This document shows, piece by piece, positions 7,673 to 13,961 of a stretch of 14,857 bases of DNA; the first letter of the stretch is position 1, and each line of letters begins with the position of its first letter. The translations under genes and the position numbers were made by a program. Origin of the DNA: Candidatus Fermentibacterota bacterium (GTDB lineage: Bacteria; Fermentibacterota; Fermentibacteria; Fermentibacterales; Fermentibacteraceae); assembly GCA_022703195.1 (NCBI GenBank), contig JAKLEF010000016.1, positions 1 through 14,857 of the forward strand, written 5' to 3'. Below the pieces are notes generated by a model. It saw only the letters and a program-made list of their open reading frames with translations. It did no database searches and was not told where the DNA came from.

Positions 7673-10096
7673 GTGAAATCGGTTGTCGTTGCGGCGCTGG
7701 CAATACTCTCTACGGCACTGGCCCAGGATGACGCGGCTGACTACAGCAGGCTCCAGGCCGTGGGGGAGAACGGTGTGGTGGTCGATCTCCCGCTAGAGCA
7801 CACTTCGGTCGAAATATCGGTCACCGGCAACCTGCAGAGGGCCGTTGTCAGGCAGGTGTACGGCAATCCGTTCGCGGAGCCGATCGAGGCGGTATATGTC
7901 TTCCCGCTGCCCGACGACGGTGCGGTCGACAGGATGAACATGTACATCGGAGACCGGCTGGTGGTCGGGCGCATCTACGAGAGGGACGCCGCAAGGGCCA
8001 TCTACGAGGAGGCGATCTCCTCGGGCCAGACCGCGAGCCTGCTCGAGCAGGAGCGGCCCAACATCTTCACGCAGAGCGTGGGGAACATCCTGCCCGGCGA
8101 CAGCATCACGATTGAGATAAGCTACGTGGCCACGGTGGGATACGATGACGGCCGCTACGAGCTCTCGTTCCCGATGGTGGTCGGCCCGAGGTTCATCCCC
8201 GGGGAGCCTGCAGGGCAGACGGGCACGGGGTGGTCGTTCGACACCATCCAGGTCCCCGACGCAAGCAGGATCACCCCCCACGTGGTTCCCGAGGGCACCA
8301 GGGCCGGGTACGACATCGACCTCTCCGTCACCATGAACACCGGTTTCCCGGTGGGCCAGGTCAGGAGCCTCAACCACGAGGTCGAACAGGAGCGCGAGGA
8401 CGGCACGATCCATATCGAACTGGCGAGGAAGGACGAGATCCCCAACCGCGACTTCGTGCTCACCTACACATCCGCCTCGGACAGGATCGAGACCGGCATC
8501 ATGGCCACCAACGGCGACCTCGGCGGGCACTTCATGCTGATCCTGCAGCCCGAGGTGGACGTCGCAGACAGCGACATAATGCCCAAGGAGATGTTCTTCG
8601 TCGTCGACTGCTCGGGTTCGATGAGCGGCCAGCCGATGGAGGTCGCGAAGGAGACCGTCAGGCAGTTCGTCAGGGGGATGAACCCGGGCGACTCGTTCCA
8701 GATCATCCGGTTCAGCGAGGATGCCAGCGGGATGTCGGACCACCCCCTGGAGAACACCCCCGACAACGTAGCTACGGGCATCTCGTACATCAACGCCCTC
8801 CAGGGCGAGGGCGGGACGATGATGATCGAGGGTATCAGGTCCGCCGTCGGATACCCCGGGGATCCCGACAGGATGAGGTTCATCGTCTTCCTCACCGACG
8901 GGTACATCGGCAACGAGGCCGAGATACTGGGCGAGCTACAGACCACGCTCGGCGAGAACACAAGGCTCTTCAGCGTGGGTGTAGGCTCCAGCCCCAATCG
9001 CTACCTCATCGAGGGCCTGGCCGAGGAGGGCCGCGGTGCGGCCTACTACGTCGGGCTGGACGAGGATCCCGAGACGGCCGTTTCGGCAGTCTACGAGAAG
9101 CTCAACAACCCCTATCTAGTCGGCATCGACATCGACTGGGGCAACCTTAAGGTGACGGAGGTCTATCCCGCGTCCATCCCCGATCTCTTCGCCGGGCAGC
9201 CGCTGGTCGTCACCGGCCGCTACACGGCCCCCGGGAGGGGCCAGGTCAGGGTGACCGGCATGGTGGGCGACCGCGAGTGGAGCAGGAACATCTCCGTAGA
9301 TCTCCCCGAGGAGGAGGAGGGCAACGACGTAATCGCCACCCTCTGGGCGAGGCGCAAGATCCACGACCTCTCCAGGCTGCTCTACGATCCCTACGGATAC
9401 GAGACCTACGACCAGGAGGTGGTCGACGCCATCACCGACGTGGCCCTGGACTACCAGATAATGAGCAACTACACCTCATTCGTCGCCGTGAGCGCCGAGG
9501 TGAGGACCGTGGACGGCAGGCCCGTAACGGTCGAGGTCCCGGTCAACATGCCGCAGGGCGTGTCCTACGAGGGCGTGTTCGGCGAGGGAAGCGGAGGGTA
9601 TTTCGCGACCGCCCAGAGCCAGATGGCCGCACCTTCTACGACGATGATGAGGTCGTACGGCACCGTCGGCGGCACCGGCGGGTACGCGCCCGGCGGGGTG
9701 ACCGAGATGGAATGCTGTGACATGGCCTACGACGGCGACTACCACTACAATCCCTCGGCGTCGGTGACGATGGTGACGGCATCGCCCTATCTCGGTCTGA
9801 GGGCATCGGAGGTGCGGTCGGCCCTCAGGGAATGCGTCGACGGGATGCAGGCCGCCTATGCCGAGTTCGCGGAGGAGACGCGTCTCGACGACGGCACCTT
9901 CGCGACCGGCAGCATCACGTTCTCGATAGAGTTCGATGCCACGGGCAGGGTCGGGGATGTGTCCGCCGTCAGCGACGGAGTCGGGTCGGACAGGCTGGTG
10001 AGGGACATGACGGCGCTCCTGAGGGCTGTCAGGATCCCCGAGCCGCCCGAGGGCGCCGGGACGATCATCGTCACATACAGCTTCTCGGCCGTGTAG
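7673..10096 (+). CDS. exported VIT-VWA protein with AgmX/PglI-like C-terminal domain
   Basis: This 807-residue protein begins with a signal peptide (MKSVVVAALAILSTALA, cut near 17). A vault/inter-alpha-trypsin (VIT) domain follows at about 28-155 (GNPFAEPIEAVYVFPLPDD, ASLLEQERPNIFTQSVGNI). The von Willebrand A domain is at about 303-475 with an intact metal-ion-dependent adhesion site: DCSGSMS (Asp312, Ser314, Ser316), Thr382 or the neighbouring Gly-Gly-Thr turn, and LTDG (Asp409). The region from 476 to 610 matches the usual tail of this family (LWARRKIHDLSRLL, DYQIMSNYTSFVAV). A Gly, Tyr and Met-rich linker (about 635-700) leads to a C-terminal domain at about 708-807 (SEVRSALRECVDGMQ, GSITFSIEFDATGRVGDV, IIVTYSFSAV) resembling the AgmX/PglI gliding-motility C-terminus, which is related in layout to TonB C-termini. 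It likely acts on the cell surface or in the periplasm in adhesion or protein assembly; the partner is unknown. Confidence 0.9.
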   Translation: MKSVVVAALAILSTALAQDDAADYSRLQAVGENGVVVDLPLEHTSVEISVTGNLQRAVVRQVYGNPFAEPIEAVYVFPLPDDGAVDRMNMYIGDRLVVGRIYERDAARAIYEEAISSGQTASLLEQERPNIFTQSVGNILPGDSITIEISYVATVGYDDGRYELSFPMVVGPRFIPGEPAGQTGTGWSFDTIQVPDASRITPHVVPEGTRAGYDIDLSVTMNTGFPVGQVRSLNHEVEQEREDGTIHIELARKDEIPNRDFVLTYTSASDRIETGIMATNGDLGGHFMLILQPEVDVADSDIMPKEMFFVVDCSGSMSGQPMEVAKETVRQFVRGMNPGDSFQIIRFSEDASGMSDHPLENTPDNVATGISYINALQGEGGTMMIEGIRSAVGYPGDPDRMRFIVFLTDGYIGNEAEILGELQTTLGENTRLFSVGVGSSPNRYLIEGLAEEGRGAAYYVGLDEDPETAVSAVYEKLNNPYLVGIDIDWGNLKVTEVYPASIPDLFAGQPLVVTGRYTAPGRGQVRVTGMVGDREWSRNISVDLPEEEEGNDVIATLWARRKIHDLSRLLYDPYGYETYDQEVVDAITDVALDYQIMSNYTSFVAVSAEVRTVDGRPVTVEVPVNMPQGVSYEGVFGEGSGGYFATAQSQMAAPSTTMMRSYGTVGGTGGYAPGGVTEMECCDMAYDGDYHYNPSASVTMVTASPYLGLRASEVRSALRECVDGMQAAYAEFAEETRLDDGTFATGSITFSIEFDATGRVGDVSAVSDGVGSDRLVRDMTALLRAVRIPEPPEGAGTIIVTYSFSAV

Positions 10097-10114
10097 CCGG
10101 GTAGCTGCGGGAAC

Positions 10115-10143
10115 AGGGGGGGCGGACGAGGTCCGCCCCCCCT
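10115..10143. terminator. 13-bp hairpin terminator between convergent genes
   Basis: The perfect stem AGGGGGGGCGGAC (10115-10127) with GTCCGCCCCCCCT (10131-10143) closes a GAG loop. It starts 19 nt after the VIT-VWA stop, and the convergent acetyltransferase stop is at 10207. The bases after it (CTGCC) are not a U-run, but stem strength and position fit termination. Confidence 0.7.
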
Positions 10144-10206
10144 CTGCCTGTACGTGCGGGCCGGAACGGCAGCGGCTCCACGCAGCGAAGTCGCGTGCCG
10201 TCTCCT

Positions 10207-10665
10207 CTACTGGCTCGGGTGGAAACCCTCCCGGAACCTGAGGAACTTCGCGGGATTGCCGGCTACGATGGCCCCGTCCGGTACGTCCCTGGTGACCACC
10301 GATCCAGCGCCGACGATGGCATTCCTTCCGATCCTCACGGGCAGGATGGTCGCGTTCGAGCCGATGCTGGCACCGTCCTCGACCACGGTCCCCTTCCATC
10401 TGTCCTTCTCGGGCTGGGGCGGGTAGACGTCGTTGATGAACATCACGCCGTGCCCGATGAAGCAGTCGCTCCCGATGGTCACCATGTCGCAGACGAACGA
10501 GTGGCTCTGCACACTGGTCCTGTCGCCTATGACGGCCCCGCGCTGGATCTCGGTGAAGCAGCCTATCATGCAGTCCCGCCCGATCCTGCACCCGTAGAGG
10601 TTCACGAAGTTCCAGACCCTCGTCCCCTCGCCTATCTCGCAGTCGTTGATCAACTTGTAATCCAT
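10207..10665 (-). CDS. left-handed beta-helix (hexapeptide repeat) acetyltransferase, WlbB/WbpD-like
   Basis: This 152-residue protein is built almost wholly of hexapeptide repeats (IGEGTRVW, IGRDCMIG, VIGDRTSV, IGSDCFIGHGV, IGSNATILPVRIGRNAIVGAGSVV), which fold as a left-handed beta-helix and trimerise. The segment GHGVMFINDVYPP (71-83, Asn78) and the end VVTRDVPDGAIVAGNPAKFLR (123-143) match the branch that N-acetylates amino groups on nucleotide sugars, such as WlbB/WbpD acting on UDP-3-amino glucuronate derivatives or the dTDP-3-amino sugar enzymes. The acetyl donor in that branch is acetyl-CoA. No sugar-nucleotide partner genes are in the window, so the substrate stays open; O-acetylation is less likely. 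I start it at ATG 10665 because the upstream in-frame GTG (10671) is itself part of the GGAGGTG ribosome binding site. It is divergent from the NHL protein gene. Confidence 0.88.
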   Translation of the reverse strand: MDYKLINDCEIGEGTRVWNFVNLYGCRIGRDCMIGCFTEIQRGAVIGDRTSVQSHSFVCDMVTIGSDCFIGHGVMFINDVYPPQPEKDRWKGTVVEDGASIGSNATILPVRIGRNAIVGAGSVVTRDVPDGAIVAGNPAKFLRFREGFHPSQ

Positions 10666-10670
10666 GCGCA

Positions 10671-10675
10671 CCTCC
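10671..10675 (-). promoter_or_regulatory. ribosome binding site fixing the acetyltransferase start
   Basis: GGAGG on the minus strand (10675-10671) is followed after 5 nt by ATG at 10665. The GTG that could start two codons earlier overlaps this site and is unlikely to be used. Confidence 0.75.
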
Positions 10676-10724
10676 GTTTCGAGACCTTCCGAACATACCC
10701 CCGGCCATCCCGCGAAGCACGGTT

Positions 10725-10753
10725 TTTACACCGGCCTGCCGCCTTCGTATGCT
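10725..10753 (+). promoter_or_regulatory. sigma70-type promoter for the zinc-ribbon/NHL gene
   Basis: TTTACA (10725-10730) and TATGCT (10748-10753) are separated by exactly 17 nt. They match the -35 consensus at five and the -10 at four of six positions. A start near 10760 gives a leader of about 39 nt. The run of five T just before the -35 stands out in this GC-rich DNA. Confidence 0.55.
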
Positions 10754-10798
10754 TGCGCATGCAGCCGGGGTGGAACGGCATGGACGGGGGGGGAGCGG

Positions 10799-11899
10799 AT
10801 GTCCGTCGAGTTCAAGTGCCCATCGTGCGCGGGGGATCTCTCCGTGAAGTCAGACGAGAAGACGACGACCTGCCCCTACTGCGGCAGTTCGGTGCTCGTG
10901 CCGGACGAGCTGCGCGAAAGGACGCAGATCGGACCGACGGTCGTCGTCGAGACCGCCCGCACCGCAAGGAGTGCCGCGAGCTGCGTCATCGTCGCAGTTG
11001 CCCTGGGAATGCTGCTCATCAGCGGCCTGACGGTCTTCCTCCTCACGAATGCAGGCTCGAAGGACGGAGAATCGCTTCTGCAGGGTGATGCCGATGCCGT
11101 TCTGACGTTCGGCGCCGAGGGTACGGGACACGGTTACTTCTCCGATCCCAGGCACATCGCGGTGGATGGGGACGGGCACATCTACGTGGCCGACTACACG
11201 ACGGGCAGGATACAGGTCTTCGACGGCGGAGGGAACTTCCTGCGCCAGTGGTTTGTCGAAGGCGTGAACGACGAGGTCTACATCTCCTCGATGGACGCAT
11301 CGCAGGGCGGGATCGTCTATCTGACCGAGACCGGAAGGATACTCGCCTACGACGGCGCCACCGGAGACCCGCTCGGGATGCTGACTGACATCGACGGCTT
11401 CTCCGACCTGTTCGTCACCGAGGACGGCGACGTCCTGGCTGCGATGTGGTCCTGCGGCGACAGGCTCTGCCGGTTCGCGCCGGACGGGACGGCCGAGCTG
11501 GACATCACCGGAGCGGTGGACGAGGCAGCCGGGAGCAGCGAGCTGTCGCCGCTGGTCGCCGCCGACGGCACCGGCGACATCTTCGTGCTCGGGACCTTCA
11601 ACGGCCGGGTCTTCAGGTTCGACGAGGACGGCGCCTTCAGGGACATGTTCGGATCGTCGGGCACCGAACCGGGTCAGTTCGGATTCCCCTCGGACATATC
11701 CGTCGACGGCCGCGGGTACGTCTATGTGCCGGATTCGGGCGGTTTCATCTCGGTCTTCGATGCGTCCGGGAGATTCCTCGACAGGATCGACCTGCCGTTC
11801 TACGACTATGTCTACGGCATGGACGTGGGGCCGGACGGCAACCTCTATCTCGTCACGGGCGGGTTCGAGGTCGTGGTCATCCCGCCGTACGAGGGCTGA
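10799..11899 (+). CDS. membrane-anchored NHL-repeat propeller with N-terminal zinc ribbon
   Basis: This 366-residue protein has three parts. Residues 7-28 form a zinc ribbon with CPSC (Cys7, Cys10) and CPYC (Cys25, Cys28). Residues 61-83 are one membrane helix (CVIVAVALGMLLISGLTVFLL), with Arg54 and Arg57 on its N-terminal side, so the ribbon should stay in the cytoplasm. Residues from about 95 to 366 are NHL-type propeller blades, clearest at DPRHIAVDGDGHIYVADYTT and at GQFGFPSDISVDGRGYVYV, and should lie outside the membrane. NHL propellers usually bind protein or other ligands; no catalytic residues are evident. The ATG at 10799 follows GGGAG by only 3 nt, a short spacing. A sigma70-type promoter lies upstream and a hairpin terminator downstream, so it is probably a single-gene unit. 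The ribbon and propeller might pass a signal across the membrane, but that is inference. Confidence 0.85.
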   Translation: MSVEFKCPSCAGDLSVKSDEKTTTCPYCGSSVLVPDELRERTQIGPTVVVETARTARSAASCVIVAVALGMLLISGLTVFLLTNAGSKDGESLLQGDADAVLTFGAEGTGHGYFSDPRHIAVDGDGHIYVADYTTGRIQVFDGGGNFLRQWFVEGVNDEVYISSMDASQGGIVYLTETGRILAYDGATGDPLGMLTDIDGFSDLFVTEDGDVLAAMWSCGDRLCRFAPDGTAELDITGAVDEAAGSSELSPLVAADGTGDIFVLGTFNGRVFRFDEDGAFRDMFGSSGTEPGQFGFPSDISVDGRGYVYVPDSGGFISVFDASGRFLDRIDLPFYDYVYGMDVGPDGNLYLVTGGFEVVVIPPYEG

Positions 11900-11907
11900 G
11901 AGTATGC

Positions 11908-11932
11908 GGGGGGGCCGCCCTGCGGCCCCCCC
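11908..11932 (+). terminator. rho-independent terminator of the NHL gene
   Basis: The 11-bp stem GGGGGGGCCGC (11908-11918) with GCGGCCCCCCC (11922-11932) closes a CCT loop and is followed by a pyrimidine-rich stretch with several T (TCTTCTCTATTCTCC). It begins 9 nt after the NHL stop. From the other side it could also stop transcripts leaving the repeat array. Confidence 0.8.
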
Positions 11933-11955
11933 TCTTCTCTATTCTCCCTAACTCC

Positions 11956-12024
11956 TCACAGGAACGGGTACCTGAAGTCAGGCGGCATCTGGACCTTCCC
12001 GCGTCTCCATTCATGGTCAGACAT
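11956..12024 (-). CDS. possible 22-residue mini-ORF 3 at the outer end of the array
   Basis: This frame starts in the same TGATG overlap as the other two but ends three residues early (PPDFRYPFL then TGA), because the repeat homology stops here. It carries two substitutions against mini-ORF 2, Arg to Pro and Ser to Arg. It looks like the outermost and most decayed unit. Confidence 0.2.
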   Translation of the reverse strand: MSDHEWRRGKVQMPPDFRYPFL

Positions 12025-12101
12025 CATTCCTCTGACAGGAACGGGTAACTGAAGTCACGCGGCATCTGGACCTTCCCGCGTCTCCATTCATGGTCAGACA
12101 T
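12024..12101 (-). CDS. possible 25-residue mini-ORF 2 in the tandem array
   Basis: This frame starts in the TGATG overlap with mini-ORF 1 and has the same length. Its last 12 residues (PRDFSYPFLSEE) are identical to those of the P5C dehydrogenase. It could come from the second array unit as a coupled short peptide. Expression is unproven. Confidence 0.25.
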   Translation of the reverse strand: MSDHEWRRGKVQMPRDFSYPFLSEE

Positions 12102-12178
12102 CATTCCTCTGACAGGAACGGGTAACTGCAGTCACGCGGCATCTGGACCTTCCCGCGTCTCCATTCATGGTCAGACAT
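12101..12178 (-). CDS. possible 25-residue mini-ORF 1, overlapping the dehydrogenase stop
   Basis: The start ATG shares its A with the dehydrogenase stop (TGATG, 12180-12176), and GAGG lies 4 nt before it. The peptide begins MSDHEWRRGKVQ, then has a second in-frame Met, and ends PRDCSYPFLSEE, which differs from the dehydrogenase C-terminus only at Cys for Phe. It may be translated by coupling, or be a chance result of duplication. No function is known. Confidence 0.25.
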   Translation of the reverse strand: MSDHEWRRGKVQMPRDCSYPFLSEE

Positions 12179-13806
12179 CATTCCTCTGACAGGAACGGGT
12201 AACTGAAGTCACGCGGCGTGTTGAAGCACTCCTTCAGGGTCCTGACGCTGATCCAGCGCAGGAGGTTGTAGATCGACCCCGCCTTGTCGTTGGTGCCCGA
12301 CGCCCTGGCGCCGCCGAAGGGCTGGTGCCCCACCGACGCGCCTGTCGTCTTGTCGTTGATGTAGAAGTTGCCCGCGGCGTGCCTGAGGCGCGTCTCGGCG
12401 AGCTTCACGGCCTCCCTGTCGCGCGCGAAGATCGCGCCGGTCAGGGCGTACGGCGACGTGGAGTTGCAGGTTTCCAGGACATCCTCGAACTTCGCGTCGT
12501 CGTAGACGAAGACGGTCAGCACCGGGCCGAAGATCTCCTCCTCCATCATCCTGTCGTGGGGGTTCGTCGTCTGCACGACGGTCGGCTGCACGAAGTACCC
12601 GCTCGAGTCGTCGCAGGTGCCTCCGTGCACGATCGAGCAGTCCGCGCTGCCCCTGGCATAGGCCAGGTACGAGGAGATGTTGTCGAAGGAGGCCTTGTCG
12701 ATCACAGCGCCCATGAAGTTGGAGAAGTCCTCGACCGGGCCGGCCTTGATCTGCGAGAGGATCCCGAGCATCCGGTCGCGCACGTCGGGCCATATCGACG
12801 ATGCGATGTAGGCCCGCGAGGTGGCCGAGCACTTCTGCCCCTGGTACTCGAAGGCGCCGCGGACGAGGCAGGTCGCCAGACCCTGCGGCTCGGCGGAGGG
12901 GTGGGCCACAAGGAAGTCCTTGCCGCCGGTCTCCCCGACTATCCTCGGGTAGGTCCGGTATCTCCCCATGCCCCCGGCGACGGTCTGCCAGATCCTGTTG
13001 AAGGCCGAGGTGGATCCGGTGAAGTGCACACCGGCGAGCGCCGGGTCCGAGAGAACCGATCCGCCGATCGCGGCCGAGTCGCCCGGGATGAAGTTGATCA
13101 CTCCGGGAGGCAGCCCGGCATCCATGAAGGCCTGCATCACCATCCAGTTGGAGTAGACTGCCGTGGAGGCCGGCTTCCACAGCACGGTGTTCCCCGCGAG
13201 GGCGGGGGCCATGGACAGGTTGCCGCCGATCGCCGTGAAGTTGAACGGAGAGATCGCGAAGACGAAGCCCTCCAGGGCCCTGTATTCCATCCTGTTCCAT
13301 GTCGCCGCGAAGTTCTCGGGCTGGATCTGGTAGATCTGCTGCATGAACCAGGTGTTCATCCTCAGGAAGTCAGCCAGCTCGCATATCGCGTCGATCTCGG
13401 ACTGATGGCAGGTCTTGCTCTGGCTGAGCATCGTGGATGCGTTGATCAGGCTGCGCCTCTGCTTCGAGATGATCTCGGCAGCCTTGAGGGAGACGGCTAC
13501 CCTCTCCTCCCAGGGCATGACCGACCAGGTCTTCCACGCCTTCGAGGCGGCCTCGATCGCCAGGCGCACCTCGTCGGGGCCGGCCTTGTGGTAGGTCGCC
13601 AGGGTGTGCCCATGGTCGTGGGGGCATACGCAGCGGCCCATGCTGCCGGTCCGTACCTCCCGCCCCCCGATGAGGAGCGGTATCTCGATCTCCGAGGATC
13701 TGAGGGAGGCGAGGGTGGACTTCAGCTCCTCGCGCTCGGGCGTTCCCGGAGCGTAGGGCGTCACGGGTTCGTTCGGCGGCCTGGGGATGTGCACCAGTGC
13801 GTTCAT
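12178..13806 (-). CDS. pruA: L-glutamate gamma-semialdehyde (1-pyrroline-5-carboxylate) dehydrogenase, ALDH4 type
   Basis: This 542-residue enzyme oxidises glutamate-5-semialdehyde, which is in equilibrium with pyrroline-5-carboxylate, to glutamate with NAD+. This is the second step of proline breakdown. Family landmarks are ISPFNFTAIGGNLSMAPAL (185-203), VLWKPAS (208-214), HFTGS (261-265), the general-base Glu292 in VGETGGKD, catalytic Cys326 in YQGQKCSATSR, EEIFGPVLTVFVY (423-435) and NFYINDKTTGASVGHQPFGG (480-499). Length and sequence resemble the human ALDH4A1 branch (TIGR01236) more than the PutA branch. I chose the ATG at 13806 because AGGAG lies 6-7 nt upstream on the minus strand; the open frame further up is not conserved. 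No proline dehydrogenase is in the window. The gene's 3' end is the source of, or a member of, the 77-bp tandem array that follows it, and its stop is TGATG with a mini-ORF start inside. Confidence 0.95.
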   Translation of the reverse strand: MNALVHIPRPPNEPVTPYAPGTPEREELKSTLASLRSSEIEIPLLIGGREVRTGSMGRCVCPHDHGHTLATYHKAGPDEVRLAIEAASKAWKTWSVMPWEERVAVSLKAAEIISKQRRSLINASTMLSQSKTCHQSEIDAICELADFLRMNTWFMQQIYQIQPENFAATWNRMEYRALEGFVFAISPFNFTAIGGNLSMAPALAGNTVLWKPASTAVYSNWMVMQAFMDAGLPPGVINFIPGDSAAIGGSVLSDPALAGVHFTGSTSAFNRIWQTVAGGMGRYRTYPRIVGETGGKDFLVAHPSAEPQGLATCLVRGAFEYQGQKCSATSRAYIASSIWPDVRDRMLGILSQIKAGPVEDFSNFMGAVIDKASFDNISSYLAYARGSADCSIVHGGTCDDSSGYFVQPTVVQTTNPHDRMMEEEIFGPVLTVFVYDDAKFEDVLETCNSTSPYALTGAIFARDREAVKLAETRLRHAAGNFYINDKTTGASVGHQPFGGARASGTNDKAGSIYNLLRWISVRTLKECFNTPRDFSYPFLSEE

Positions 13807-13912
13807 GTGGATCTCCTTTCCAAATGCGGGAGGCGCAGCCGTTTCCAGCGGCACCCTGTCGGCCCTGCGGGCATGGCGCCCTGCTTTGGCCCGGAGGGCT
13901 CGGAGAGCCGTG

Positions 13913-13918
13913 ATTATA
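13913..13918 (-). promoter_or_regulatory. candidate -10 element for the P5C dehydrogenase
   Basis: A perfect TATAAT on the minus strand (13918-13913) lies about 107 nt before the ATG. The hexamer 17 nt upstream (CTCCAC) is a poor -35, so an activator may be needed. The leader between it and the gene has small GC-rich stems (GGCTC/GAGCC and GCCG/CGGC) but no riboswitch I recognise. Confidence 0.4.
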
Positions 13919-13961
13919 TCGAATGGAACCGACTCGTGGAGACGCCGGAGAACGGCGGGGA

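Larger units (their letters stand above)
11958..12217. repeat. 77-bp direct tandem repeat array containing the P5C dehydrogenase 3' end
   Basis: Units lie at 11958-12034, 12035-12111 and 12112-12188, with a 29-bp partial fourth copy (12189-12217) inside the end of the dehydrogenase gene. The period is exactly 77. Units differ by few bases: 11971 (C, where the next copies have A), 11981 (G for C) and 12129 (C for A); everything else is identical across the three complete units. The repeated unit joins the last codons of the dehydrogenase gene to the sequence just after its stop. It is not CRISPR-like, because nothing in the unit varies as a spacer would. Each unit also holds the 6-bp inverted repeat GTCAGA/TCTGAC. 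Confidence 0.95.

Noticed and set aside
9476..10720. 414-codon minus-strand ORF across the VIT-VWA end and the acetyltransferase
   Set aside because: It is a shadow of two recognised genes in other frames, with Arg-rich composition typical of antisense GC-rich frames.
12022..12176. Second set of 24-codon frames in the array, starting ATGAATGGAGAC on the minus strand
   Set aside because: They also tile the array (25 codons plus CC), but lack a ribosome binding site and any likeness to the dehydrogenase tail. They follow automatically from the repeat.
11958..12217. CRISPR array
   Set aside because: The whole 77-bp unit is repeated with almost no change, so there are no variable spacers; no cas gene is near.
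12178..12217. Attachment site of an integrated element at the dehydrogenase 3' end
   Set aside because: The repeats do restore the gene end as att sites can, but there is no integrase or cargo between copies, only 48 bp.
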